From DASXRU01 sp036506395 (GTDB taxonomy: Bacteria; Acidobacteriota; Blastocatellia; Pyrinomonadales; Pyrinomonadaceae), in assembly GCA_036506395.1 (NCBI GenBank), contig DASXRU010000081.1, positions 1-37,874 of the forward strand: a DNA stretch of 37,874 nucleotides, in the 5' to 3' direction. Shown one piece after another: positions 19,235 through 27,910 of this stretch. A program made the position numbers and the translations under genes. The stretch's first letter is position 1. The number at the start of each line of letters is the position of its first letter. Under the pieces are notes generated by a model. The model did not search any database and was not told the origin of the DNA. It was given only the letters and a program-made list of their open reading frames with translations.

Positions 19235-19244
19235 CTTGTACAAG
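19235..19244. promoter_or_regulatory. Perfect 10-bp palindrome in the divergent intergenic region
   Basis: CTTGTACAAG lies 67 bases before the GTG of the TonB receptor gene and about 190 before the CHAT start. It is the only clean palindrome I found in this 266-base divergent region, so it is an operator candidate. Ten-base palindromes occur by chance; no regulator is encoded next to it. Confidence 0.25.
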
Positions 19245-19287
19245 AACCGACAAGGCACAAATCAGCGCAATGCAGTCCTCGGCGCAG

Positions 19288-19318
19288 TTGACAAGACAAA
19301 GTAAACAACAAAGATTAT
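19288..19318 (+). promoter_or_regulatory. Candidate sigma-70-type promoter for the TPR-CHAT gene
   Basis: TTGACA at 19288-19293 is followed after 19 bases by GATTAT at 19313-19318 (4 of 6 to TATAAT). It lies about 115 bases before the CHAT start codon. On the other strand the same spot reads a perfect TATAAT (19319-19314), which could serve the divergent receptor gene, although no good -35 accompanies it. The consensus in this phylum is poorly known, so this is only a candidate. Confidence 0.35.
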
Positions 19319-19434
19319 ATACGCTGGCCGAAGATCGCTAGTTTATGCGCCAAAGGTCGAAGGATTGAGGCGTCACACATCTCTTCACACGGGAAATAGT
19401 TCGAATCAAAGTCGACCAGCCAGGAGTTGGATTG

Positions 19435-22365
19435 ATGATCCGATGCAGCGAACGAGCGCCTATTTCATGGTTTCAGAATATGCACCGCTGCGCGGTTGCT
19501 TCGTCTGCAATTCTTCTTTTCTCTTCATTATCGATCAATCTCGCCTGTCCTTTCTCTCGGATTGCGGGGTCCTCTCAACAAGACAGCAGAGTCGCAGCCG
19601 CCGAAAAAATCTTTGCTGAAGGCCAGCAACTTTTTGCAGAAGCCACAGCAGTCTCGAAACACCGGGCCATCGAGAGATTCTCAGAAGCCGCCAAGCTCTG
19701 GCATGCCGTAGGAGACAAACGGCGAGAAGCTATAACCCTCAGCTTGATCGGCAAGGTCTATGATCTCCTGGGCGAGAAAGAGAAAGCCCTCGACTACTAC
19801 ACTCAGACGCTTTCGCTCGTACGCACGGTCGGTGATCGTTCGAGCGAAGCCGCCACACTGAATAACATTGGCTTGATTTATGATTCGCTGGGCGATAAGC
19901 AGAAAGCGCTTGGCTACTACAACAGCGCGCTTCCCATCCTGCAAGAAACCGGCAACACGCGCGTCCAGGCCATAACATTCGTGAACATTGGCCTGCTCCA
20001 CGATTCCATGGGCGAGAAGCAGCGGGCACTCGGGTTTTATCAGAAGGCGCTTCCACTGCTACGCGCCGCACACGATCGCGAAAGCGAAGCTGTCACACTC
20101 AACAACATTGGCTACCTTTATGACTCGATTGGAGAACAGCAGAAAGCGCTCACGTACTTCGGCCAGGCGCTTCCCATCTTGCAAGAGATCAGCGACCGCC
20201 GCATCGAAGCGATAACGCTCAACAACGTCGGCTACGTTTACGATGCACTAGATGAGAAGCAGAAAGCTCTGGACTACTACAATCGCGCGCTTCCGGTTTT
20301 GCGCGTCGTCGGCGATCGGCGCATGGAAGCCGTCACACTCAATAATATCGGCCTGGTGCAAAAGGCGATCGGTGATAAGAAGAAGGCTCTGGAGTTCTTT
20401 AATCAGGCTCTTGAACTCCGACGCGCCGTAGGCGACCGCTCGGGCGAAGCGATCACGCTGAGCGACATCGGCTCCGTTTATGCTTTGCTCGCTGAAAGGC
20501 AAAAGGCGCTCGATCTTTACAAACAGGCTCTTCAGCTTAGCCGCGCGGTCGAGGATGGGAGTACAGAAGCTTCCGTGTTGCGCCGCATTGCGATGGTCGA
20601 GAGCGATCGCGGTGAACTCGCAGAAGCTCGCATAAACCTGGAACACGCACTCACAATCGTCGAACACTTGCGGACAAGAATCACAGGCCAGGAACTGCGC
20701 GGCTCTTATTTCGCTTCGGTACATGAGTTCTTTGAATCATACATTGACGTTCTGATGCTCCTTCATCATCTTGATCCGGCTGAAGGCTACGACGCGCTGG
20801 CGCTGCAAGCGGCCGAGCGTGCCCGAGCACGTACTTTGCTAGACAGTCTCGCGGAAGCCCGCGGTAACATCCGCCAGGGTATTGCGCCTGAGCTTTTGGA
20901 ACGTGAACGAGCATTGCAGCAGAAACTTGACGTGACTGCGGAAAAGCAGGCCCGATTCTTTAACAGCAATCACACCGATGAACAAGGCATAGGCCTAAAG
21001 AAGGAGACCGAGGGGTTGCTTATTCAATATCAAGAAGTCGAAGCAGAGATGAGGAGCAGCAGCCCACGTTATGCCGCGCTGACTCAGCCTGTTCCTTTGA
21101 GTCTCAAGGAAATTCAACAGCAAGTGCTCGATTCAGACACGCTGCTGCTTGAATACGCTCTCGGCGATCAGAAAAGCTATCTCTGGGCCGTGACGCCAAG
21201 CTCCGTCAGTAGTTTTGAATTAGCGCCGCGTGTGGAAATAGAGGCGGCGACTCGTCGAGTCTATGAGTTACTAACGGCGCGCGACAAACATATCAAATTT
21301 CAGAAGCCCGACGAACAACGCGCACGCATTGCTAAGGCCGATGCCGACTATGCGTCAGCTTCCGCCGCACTCAGCCAAATGCTGCTTGGACCTGTCGCTT
21401 CCCAGTTAGAGAAGAAGCGCCTGTTGATTGTGAGCGACGGCGCGCTTAACTATCTTCCCTTCGGAGCATTGCCTTCCGTTTTCGCGGGAGGAATCTCAGA
21501 TTCCAGGCCGTTAATCGTCGACCACGAGATTGTTAGCCTTCCTTCTGCTTCTGCCCTCTCTGTACTGCGGCGCGAGTTGATGGGACGCGCTCCCGTAGCG
21601 AAAACGCTCGCTGTAGTGGCTGACCCGGTGTTTGAGAAAGATGATGAGCGAGTCAAGGGGACTAAGACTGGACAAAGACGCAATGAGGGACCTAAGAGAT
21701 CAATTGAAATGAGAGGTACGACCGATCTGGGCATAGGAGAATCTTTGAGGTTAACCCGGCAATCAGATTCAGACGAAGTGACCCGGATTCATCGTCTCCC
21801 TTTCACACGACGCGAGGCTGATCAAATTCTGGCGCTCGTGCCTGAAGCCGATCGTTTTAAGGCGCTGGACTTTGACGCGAATCGAACCATCGTAACCAGC
21901 CCTGTGTTGGGCCAATATCGTTTTGTGCATTTTGCCACGCACGGTTTTCTCAATGCATCGCATCCTGAGTTGTCAAGTATCGTGCTCTCGTTGGTGAATC
22001 GCCAAGGCGCGGAGCAGGATGGTTTTCTCTGGGCTCATGAAGTGTATAACTTGCGTCTGCCTGCGGAGATGGTGGTTCTGAGCGGTTGCCGCACAGGACT
22101 CGGCAAAGAAATCAAGGGCGAAGGACTCGTGGGCCTCACGCGGGGCTTCATGTACGCCGGATCGGCTCGCGTGTTGGTCAGCCTGTGGGATATTGACGAC
22201 GAAGCTTCTGCGGAGCTAATGGCCCATCTCTATAAAGCGATACTTACGGAACACATGACACCGGCTGCTGCCCTCAGAACAGCGCAGCTCAAAGTTTCGA
22301 ATGACAAGCGCTGGCAAGCGCCATACTACTGGGCTGCGTTTGTGCTTCAGGGTGAGCCCCGCTGA
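19435..22365 (+). CDS. TPR-repeat CHAT-domain (caspase-like) protein
   Basis: 976 residues. The ATG at 19435 has AGGAG 8 bases upstream. A hydrophobic N-terminus (about residues 19-37) may be a signal peptide or anchor. Eight tandem 40-residue TPR units follow (about residues 95-415; each with A.TL.NIG..YD..G..QKAL.YY..AL). A coiled linker leads to the C-terminal CHAT peptidase domain with HFATHGF (His836) and VVLSGCRTG (Cys885), the catalytic dyad, plus GLTRGFMYAGSARVLVSLWDI. CHAT proteins are caspase-like proteases; TPR-CHAT pairs act in signalling or, in some loci, defence. The dyad is intact, so an active enzyme is expected. The substrate is unknown; the convergent membrane protein ending 46 bases away is a neighbour, not proven partner. 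Confidence 0.9.
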   Translation: MIRCSERAPISWFQNMHRCAVASSAILLFSSLSINLACPFSRIAGSSQQDSRVAAAEKIFAEGQQLFAEATAVSKHRAIERFSEAAKLWHAVGDKRREAITLSLIGKVYDLLGEKEKALDYYTQTLSLVRTVGDRSSEAATLNNIGLIYDSLGDKQKALGYYNSALPILQETGNTRVQAITFVNIGLLHDSMGEKQRALGFYQKALPLLRAAHDRESEAVTLNNIGYLYDSIGEQQKALTYFGQALPILQEISDRRIEAITLNNVGYVYDALDEKQKALDYYNRALPVLRVVGDRRMEAVTLNNIGLVQKAIGDKKKALEFFNQALELRRAVGDRSGEAITLSDIGSVYALLAERQKALDLYKQALQLSRAVEDGSTEASVLRRIAMVESDRGELAEARINLEHALTIVEHLRTRITGQELRGSYFASVHEFFESYIDVLMLLHHLDPAEGYDALALQAAERARARTLLDSLAEARGNIRQGIAPELLERERALQQKLDVTAEKQARFFNSNHTDEQGIGLKKETEGLLIQYQEVEAEMRSSSPRYAALTQPVPLSLKEIQQQVLDSDTLLLEYALGDQKSYLWAVTPSSVSSFELAPRVEIEAATRRVYELLTARDKHIKFQKPDEQRARIAKADADYASASAALSQMLLGPVASQLEKKRLLIVSDGALNYLPFGALPSVFAGGISDSRPLIVDHEIVSLPSASALSVLRRELMGRAPVAKTLAVVADPVFEKDDERVKGTKTGQRRNEGPKRSIEMRGTTDLGIGESLRLTRQSDSDEVTRIHRLPFTRREADQILALVPEADRFKALDFDANRTIVTSPVLGQYRFVHFATHGFLNASHPELSSIVLSLVNRQGAEQDGFLWAHEVYNLRLPAEMVVLSGCRTGLGKEIKGEGLVGLTRGFMYAGSARVLVSLWDIDDEASAELMAHLYKAILTEHMTPAAALRTAQLKVSNDKRWQAPYYWAAFVLQGEPR
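19717..20676 (+). repeat. Eight tandem 120-bp units encoding TPR motifs
   Basis: The coding sequence repeats with a 120-base period (for example the GAA codon at 19726 recurs at 19846). DNA similarity between neighbouring units is high in phrases such as AAGCAGAAAGCGCT. The eighth unit is the most diverged. Such regular units can gain or lose copies by slippage. Confidence 0.8.
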
Positions 22366-22411
22366 GAAACTAACACATCGCAGTGATGTCTTTGATTCAG
22401 GCTTGATCGCT

Positions 22412-24508
22412 TCATTTCTGCTGTTTTGAGTTTTTGATGGCCGCTAGTAAATCCCTGATGATGCTGGCAGCAACTTCAGCCGGAGAGCCCTGGTAATTTT
22501 CGCTGGGACTGCTCCAGATCACGTTGCCCCGAGCGTTTATGAGTTCAGCGAGTGCCTTCGTTTTTTCTGGCTCGTCGTTTGTGCTTTTCACGACAGTTAT
22601 CTTCAACAAAGCATCGGCCTCATCTTTATTATGGACCAGGATGATCCGGTTAGTGGCGCGCAATCGCTCCGCGAGCTTCTGTCGCACACTTTGGCTTAAC
22701 GTCTCGTCTCCAACTGCTGCAACATAAATTCTCTTCACGGCAGAGAGCGGCGTGTCCCGGAGCGCTCTGATACTCCTTGTTTCAGTTTCCGTCACTGTTC
22801 CAGGCCCGGTTGAAATAACCGGCTTCTCTTGAGCGGAATTGCGAGCAGTCTCTTCAATTTTTGGAGAGGGACCAACGCCGTGCCGTTGTTCGCGCGCCTC
22901 GGCACCTTGTGGTGGCGGGTTTGACGATTTCGACAGGTTTGTATCTCCTGCGGTAGACGTTGCGCCATCGGTCGTTGCCATTGTCGCGCGAGTTTCGTCT
23001 TTTGGCTGGCCGGGCTGCTGAGTGCCAGCTATTTGGTTCGGCTCCGTCGCTCGGCCGCTTTCGCTTCGAATGTACTTCATCACGACCGCAAACGAGATGA
23101 CGAAAACAATAACGAGTGCGGCCACGAAGACCCGGCGATCTTTCCACAGCCTTCGAGACGGGCCGCCGGTTAATGATTGCGCCAGTTGACGAAACAAGAG
23201 CCAGGCAGCACGAAACGGATCGGTCTCGCGATAGCTGACTTCAACAATCGTGCCTGTGTCGCTCAACTCCGGCGACGTATGAATTGCGATTTTCTGCCCG
23301 CCTTCCAAGATGATTGAAGCATCGACTGGTTGAACTCCATTCTCAGTCTCCGTGGGAGTGAGAAGATGTGAAGCCAATAATAATTCTTCACCTGCGTTGT
23401 CGCGCGAGCGAACTTCGATCAGCTCTGCATCCTTATCCAGACTGAAGCGAGCGCCGCGGGTCAGGTTGAGATCAATACGAGCGTGCTCCACTCCATCCAC
23501 CATGATGCGCAGGAGACCTGTGCTCGCCGCCTTGCGGCGCGCGGCATTACTGTCAAGTGAGCTTGTGATTGACTGTAACTCCTGTTCATCCAACTTCGGC
23601 GGATTGCGGCGCTTACTGTTTGAGCCATTACCGTTCGTATCGTTTGCATAGAAGAAGCGCGGAATCTCCAAACGGGTATTGGGCGCATCGAAATGCAGAT
23701 CGGCCGTCAATCGTTCGAAGCATTCCGGGTGAAGCACGGCATGGATGCGATTCATTTCAATCTTATCCTCCTCGTTGTGGCCTTGATATGAGAAGGAAGG
23801 AATGCCGTCTGTGATCGGATCGATTCCGGCTGGCACGAGGCAGGGTGTGTGCCAGGGTGTAAAAAAGCTTAGACACTCGCGCACAAGTTCAACGAACCGG
23901 CCCTGATTGTCATCCGCCTCGAATCTCTCTTCGCCACGAGGCCCATGACCAATGTTGATGAGGTCACCGAAGCGCTGTTTTAATTCTTGCATGAGAACTC
24001 CCTTTCGCGAGCGATAGTAATAATCATCCTTCACGCGTTCAGGGTCTTGAATCACAGCGTTGTAAATGTTCATGGTCTCTGCGGTGTTATAGCTGTAAAG
24101 CAGACGGCTCAGTCCGAGCGTGACGTAAAACGAGTTGCGCTTGACGGTCTTCTTGGTGAGGTGCTTGATGAAATGAATCACCAGGTCTTCTTCACCCACA
24201 GCCGCTGAGCCTTTCGCTTGTTCCTGCGCGATCTCGTATGGTTCGGATTCAATATAGATGAGACGCTGAAGAAGATGCGGTTCGTTGAATGAGATATTAT
24301 TTCGAAAACGATTCCATTGTGAGCGACGTGCCCAGAGTCGACCCGTCGGTCTGTAATAGACCCGTTTACCTTGCGCGGCAATGGCAACTTCCAGCTTCGC
24401 CAGTGCACTTGTGACCACGCGAAGCGCAGCGTCTCTATCACCCAGTATGAAACAGGCGAGATGAAAAGCCTTGTTCAGAAGGCCGTCACTAGACTCAGGA
24501 CCAATCAC
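22412..24508 (-). CDS. One-pass membrane protein with sigma-like N-terminal region and a C-terminal lipoprotein-like domain
   Basis: 698 residues from a GTG at 24508 with GAGGT 7 bases upstream. Residues 1-50 (LLNKAFHLACFILGDRDAALRVVTSALAKLEVA) look like a sigma-70 region-2-like helix bundle that I associate with acidobacterial proteins; the usual DNA-binding region 4 is not evident. Residues about 459-479 (VAALVIVFVISFAVVM) are one membrane span. A Ser/Thr/Pro-rich linker follows. The last ~110 residues (AVKRIYVAAVGDETLSQSVRQKLAERLRATNRIILVHNKDEADALLKI) resemble periplasmic TolB-N/CsgG-like nucleoside-fold domains. It could be an inner-membrane signalling protein. It converges on the CHAT gene with 46 bases between stops. 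Confidence 0.6.
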   Translation of the reverse strand: MIGPESSDGLLNKAFHLACFILGDRDAALRVVTSALAKLEVAIAAQGKRVYYRPTGRLWARRSQWNRFRNNISFNEPHLLQRLIYIESEPYEIAQEQAKGSAAVGEEDLVIHFIKHLTKKTVKRNSFYVTLGLSRLLYSYNTAETMNIYNAVIQDPERVKDDYYYRSRKGVLMQELKQRFGDLINIGHGPRGEERFEADDNQGRFVELVRECLSFFTPWHTPCLVPAGIDPITDGIPSFSYQGHNEEDKIEMNRIHAVLHPECFERLTADLHFDAPNTRLEIPRFFYANDTNGNGSNSKRRNPPKLDEQELQSITSSLDSNAARRKAASTGLLRIMVDGVEHARIDLNLTRGARFSLDKDAELIEVRSRDNAGEELLLASHLLTPTETENGVQPVDASIILEGGQKIAIHTSPELSDTGTIVEVSYRETDPFRAAWLLFRQLAQSLTGGPSRRLWKDRRVFVAALVIVFVISFAVVMKYIRSESGRATEPNQIAGTQQPGQPKDETRATMATTDGATSTAGDTNLSKSSNPPPQGAEAREQRHGVGPSPKIEETARNSAQEKPVISTGPGTVTETETRSIRALRDTPLSAVKRIYVAAVGDETLSQSVRQKLAERLRATNRIILVHNKDEADALLKITVVKSTNDEPEKTKALAELINARGNVIWSSPSENYQGSPAEVAASIIRDLLAAIKNSKQQK

Positions 24509-24866
24509 GACGCGACCTCAACTTGTCTCTCCCTGATCTCCCAAAAAACACTTAGCTGCAAACCGGCCACTGGGAAGATTAGCGCTTAATCATACTCAAA
24601 ATGAAACTCTACCTAGCCGCGCGGCATTTCTTTACTCTGACCATCCTTAAGATGAACCACTAATCATATAACGCCAGTGTGGGAGTCCAGCGTGTCATTT
24701 TCTGAATTCGATTAAAATTCCGAGAATGCCACGCTCCCGAAAAGCTCAACCGACTAAACTAGCCTCCCCAAACAAGTGAAAGTTTTTGAAAGCGTGAGCC
24801 AGGGTCCGTTTTCCCCCTATTGCCCTGAACTGCATCAGGCATTCAAAATGCAAGAGGAGGAATGAA
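24509..24866. other. 358-base divergent intergenic region with two small hairpins near the DoxX start
   Basis: This AT-rich stretch separates the (-) membrane protein from the (+) DoxX-like gene, so it should hold both promoters, but I see no convincing -35/-10 pair. Two small inverted repeats lie at its right end: CCTGA-6-TCAGG at 24824-24839 and GCATT-3-AATGC at 24839-24851, immediately before GAGGAGG of the DoxX ribosome site. They could influence initiation. No open reading frame of note. Confidence 0.3.
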
Positions 24867-25280
24867 ATGACGAGACATCGTGAAGTTGCATACGCCCTCT
24901 TAAGACTGACTTTGGGAATCGTATTTCTCTTCGCTGGCATCGGAAAATTTAGAAGTGGTCTCGGTAATTTTGCCGGCGGAATGCTTCAGCAATTCTCCGG
25001 CAAACTTCCGGCGATACTGGTTGAGCCGTTCGCATATACGTTGCCGTTCGCAGAGACAACGCTCGGAGCACTGATCCTGCTTGGTCTTTTCACCCCGGCG
25101 GCGCTTACTTTGTCAGGGCTGCTTCTCGCGGCCCTGGCTTTCGGCACCGTGATGATGGGAGACTTCCCCACAGTGGCGCACAACGTTCAGTACGGATTAG
25201 TGAACTTTGTCTTGCTCTGGGCCTCAGACTGCAACCGCTACTCAGTGGATCGAGCAGTGCGGGGTAAGCCACCCCATTAA
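24867..25280 (+). CDS. DoxX-like membrane protein
   Basis: 137 residues with four predicted membrane segments (LLRLTLGIVFLFAGIGKF; LPFAETTLGALILLGLF; ALTLSGLLLAALAFGTVMM; VQYGLVNFVLLWAS). The first segment carries the conserved R.tlGi.fl.aGi.Kf pattern of DoxX. GAGGAGG 7 bases upstream fixes the start. DoxX-family proteins are small inner-membrane proteins linked to thiol/redox or quinone chemistry; the family does not define a reaction. It is followed 70 bases later by the YceI-like gene, which has its own ribosome site. Confidence 0.8.
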   Translation: MTRHREVAYALLRLTLGIVFLFAGIGKFRSGLGNFAGGMLQQFSGKLPAILVEPFAYTLPFAETTLGALILLGLFTPAALTLSGLLLAALAFGTVMMGDFPTVAHNVQYGLVNFVLLWASDCNRYSVDRAVRGKPPH

Positions 25281-25350
25281 GCCCTGCTTGGGCCATCGAC
25301 CGGGCAGGAGAGTGTTTCACCGATCTGAATGAACCGAGAAAGGGGAGGAT

Positions 25351-26091
25351 ATGAAGTTCTTAAAAGTAATTGCTGTTGCAGCGTGTGCCTTGATCTTAAT
25401 CGGCGCCATCGGTTATCAATTGACGCTCGGAATAATCGCCGCGACAGAAAATGCCGGGTCTTGGCAGGCGCTGGCTCAAATGCCCGGAGCAAATCAGGCG
25501 ATGCTTGGCATGACAACGCTGGGCGTTGGGCCGTTTGCGGCGGCGCGTTATCGGATCGATCCGAAGCGAAGCGATCTCATGGTACGCGCGTTCTCGGGTG
25601 GAGTGCTCTGGTTCAAAGGCCATGATCACTTCGTCAGACCGAGCGACTTCTCCGGCGAGGTGGAACTGACTCCGGGAGCAATTACTCCTGCTTCGCTGCT
25701 GCTGACAATTCGCGCGGCATCGCTTAAAGAGACGCGTCCCATTTTCAAGCCGAAAGAGAAACAGATCATCAACAAAGAGCTTAAGGACATAGTCTTGGAA
25801 CCCACGAAGTATCCGGAGATCGTCTTCAAGAGCACGGAGGTTACCGGCAAGCTGAATGAGTCGGGGCATTACGAAACGAAGATTGGTGGGGACTTGACAC
25901 TGCACGGAGTCACTCGGCACATCGTGATTCCGGCCGACGTAGCAATCAATGGTAATAACCTGCGCGCGCGCGGCGAGGTCGAGTTCAATCGCGGCGACTA
26001 TAACGTCAAGGCAACTGAGGCCCTTGGCGGCAAGATCCAAGTCCGCGACAAGCTGAAACTTACCTTCGACATCGTCGCTCACAAGTATTAA
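25351..26091 (+). CDS. YceI-family lipid-binding protein, exported or membrane-anchored
   Basis: 246 residues. AAAGGGGAGGAT precedes the ATG. Residues about 5-30 (VIAVAACALILIGAIGYQLTLG) are a signal peptide or anchor. Residues about 65-245 are the YceI beta-barrel: YRIDPKRSDLMVRAFSGG...FKGHDHFV at the start, KYPEIVFKSTEV and LTLHGVTRHI in the middle. YceI proteins bind isoprenoid or fatty amide molecules in a lipocalin-like barrel in the periplasm. The N-terminal extension before the barrel is longer than usual. It is 5 bases upstream of the ketosynthase gene. Confidence 0.85.
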   Translation: MKFLKVIAVAACALILIGAIGYQLTLGIIAATENAGSWQALAQMPGANQAMLGMTTLGVGPFAAARYRIDPKRSDLMVRAFSGGVLWFKGHDHFVRPSDFSGEVELTPGAITPASLLLTIRAASLKETRPIFKPKEKQIINKELKDIVLEPTKYPEIVFKSTEVTGKLNESGHYETKIGGDLTLHGVTRHIVIPADVAINGNNLRARGEVEFNRGDYNVKATEALGGKIQVRDKLKLTFDIVAHKY

Positions 26092-26096
26092 TAACC

Positions 26097-27362
26097 ATGT
26101 TAGGCCGTCTCAAACAACTACGACGCGTGGTCATTACCGGCATGGGATGTGTCACGCCGATTGGTATCGGGCGTGAGGCGTTCTGGTCCGGATTGCAGCG
26201 CGGTGAAAGCGGAGTGCGCCGCATTGATTCGTTTGACGTTTCCAACTCTCCCGTGAAGATCGCGGCTGAAGTCCGCAACTTTGACTGGCAAGCACAACTG
26301 AGTGTGAAGGACCGCAAGCATGTGCCACGTACCGTCCCGTTGGCACTCGCTGCCACTCGCGAAGCCCTTAAAGATGCAGGGATTTCTCCCAACGAACTTT
26401 CGCTGGAACAAAACCAACAGATCGGCGTGGTGTTAGGTACAGGCGGTGGCGGCCTGGCCTTCACCGAGCAGCAATACAAATACTGGTATGCTGGCCCAAC
26501 CTCCAAAGCCAGCGTTTACACAATTCCTTCATCGACTCACGGCAGCCTTTCCAGCGAGCTTTCAATGGCATTCGGTTTACGGGGTCTGTCGCATGTTATT
26601 TCGACAGGTTGCACGAGTTCGACAGATGCAATCGCCTACGCCGCTGAGCACATCGCGCTGGGCCGTCAGGAAGTGATGATCGCTGGTGGTGTAGACGCGC
26701 CGCTCGCGCCCGGCATTTTAGCCGGATTCGATTTGCTAACCGTACTGACGACCGAGTGGAACGACGAACCGCATCGGGCCTCGCGGCCGTTCACGCGTAA
26801 CCGCTCAGGTATGGTGCTGGGTGAAGGCGCGTGGATTTACGTACTGGAAAAATTCGAATCCGCAAAGAAGCGCGGCGCGAATATCTATGCGGAGATCACC
26901 GGCTATGGTTCTACCTGCGACGCCTATCATCGCGTGCGACTTCAAGAGGGCGGCGACGAACCCGCGCGGGCGATGTCGCTGGCGATGGAAGATGCCGGCG
27001 TTGGGCCCGGGGAAATCGACTACGTGAATCTTCACGGCACGTCGACCGTCCTGAACGATCGGATAGAAACGAATGCCCTCAAGCTTGCGCTTAACTGCAA
27101 CTCGCACCGCATACCTATGTCGGCGACAAAATCCCAATTGGGCCATCCGCAGGGAGCCAGCGGCGCCGCCGGTTTAGGCGCAGCATTATGCGCCATGCAC
27201 ACCGGTTTGATTCCCCCGACGATCAATCTCGACGAACCCGACCCCGATTGCGATCTTGATTATGTCCCGAATGAAGCGCGCGAATTAGCCGTGCGCGTAG
27301 CGCTTTGCAATTGTATTGGCTTTGGATCCAAGAACAGTGCGTTGGTGATCGAAAGGGTCTGA
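26097..27362 (+). CDS. Beta-ketoacyl-ACP synthase, FabF/type-II-PKS-like
   Basis: 421 residues, starting 5 bases after the YceI stop with no strong ribosome site, so coupling is likely. It has the Cys-His-His set of a condensing KS: Cys172 in STGCTSSTDAI, His313 in NLHGTST and His350 in SQLGHPQGASGAAG. FabF normally has CATG-type residues after the active Cys; GCTSSTDAI is closer to the GCTSGLD motif of aromatic polyketide KS-alpha subunits. No acyl carrier protein, chain-length factor or ketoreductase lies next to it. It condenses malonyl units onto an acyl-thioester; the product is unknown. It may equally be a divergent fatty-acid enzyme. Confidence 0.85.
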   Translation: MLGRLKQLRRVVITGMGCVTPIGIGREAFWSGLQRGESGVRRIDSFDVSNSPVKIAAEVRNFDWQAQLSVKDRKHVPRTVPLALAATREALKDAGISPNELSLEQNQQIGVVLGTGGGGLAFTEQQYKYWYAGPTSKASVYTIPSSTHGSLSSELSMAFGLRGLSHVISTGCTSSTDAIAYAAEHIALGRQEVMIAGGVDAPLAPGILAGFDLLTVLTTEWNDEPHRASRPFTRNRSGMVLGEGAWIYVLEKFESAKKRGANIYAEITGYGSTCDAYHRVRLQEGGDEPARAMSLAMEDAGVGPGEIDYVNLHGTSTVLNDRIETNALKLALNCNSHRIPMSATKSQLGHPQGASGAAGLGAALCAMHTGLIPPTINLDEPDPDCDLDYVPNEARELAVRVALCNCIGFGSKNSALVIERV

Positions 27363-27446
27363 AGGTTTTTTAACTTTCTACGTGTTAACGAGTAGTGTAC
27401 CGTTTGGTTGGACGACAATGAGCCACAGGAACTTGGAGGTCAACTT

Positions 27447-27818
27447 ATGAAAAGGATTTTAACGCGAGGTGCCGTTTCTGTATTGGGACTCGGTATCGTC
27501 TTCGCCTCGATGTACTCAGCGCATTTGGTGAACGCAGTCACCGAGAAAAACCCCTCCCAGAAAGATGTTGATGCCGCTGTTCTCTTCGATAAACACTGCG
27601 ACACGTGCCATGGCAAGGACGGCCAGGCGAAAACATTCAAGGCCAAGTTCAATCATGCGCGAAATCTTACCGACGCGAAGTGGCAATCAGAAGTAAGCGA
27701 CGAACGTCTCTTTAACTCGATCTCTAACGGCAAAGGCAAGATGCCCGCTTGGGGAAAGAAGTTCTCAGAAGCACAGATCAATTCGCTCGTTGCGTATGTC
27801 CGCAGCCTGAAGAGATAG
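27447..27818 (+). CDS. Small c-type cytochrome
   Basis: 123 residues from the ATG at 27447 (TTGGAGGT upstream); a longer frame from 27408 lacks support. Residues 1-30 are a signal peptide. Heme-binding C51-x-x-C54-H55 lies in HCDTCHGKDG and the axial Met99 in GKGKMPAWG, the class I cytochrome c pattern, with a terminal helix INSLVAYVRSLK. It is a periplasmic electron carrier. Its neighbours do not name a donor or acceptor. Confidence 0.85.
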   Translation: MKRILTRGAVSVLGLGIVFASMYSAHLVNAVTEKNPSQKDVDAAVLFDKHCDTCHGKDGQAKTFKAKFNHARNLTDAKWQSEVSDERLFNSISNGKGKMPAWGKKFSEAQINSLVAYVRSLKR

Positions 27819-27910
27819 GCCGGCGGCCCAAGCTCTGCTGGCGCCAATGCGTGCGTCCGTTAGTGGTGGGTAAGCATTTTGGTGAATCAAAGGCAAAAGG
27901 GAGTCTAGCC

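Noticed and set aside
22380..22395. Possible terminator between the CHAT gene and the convergent membrane-protein gene (ACATC/GATGT)
   Set aside because: Only five base pairs with no T-run on either strand.
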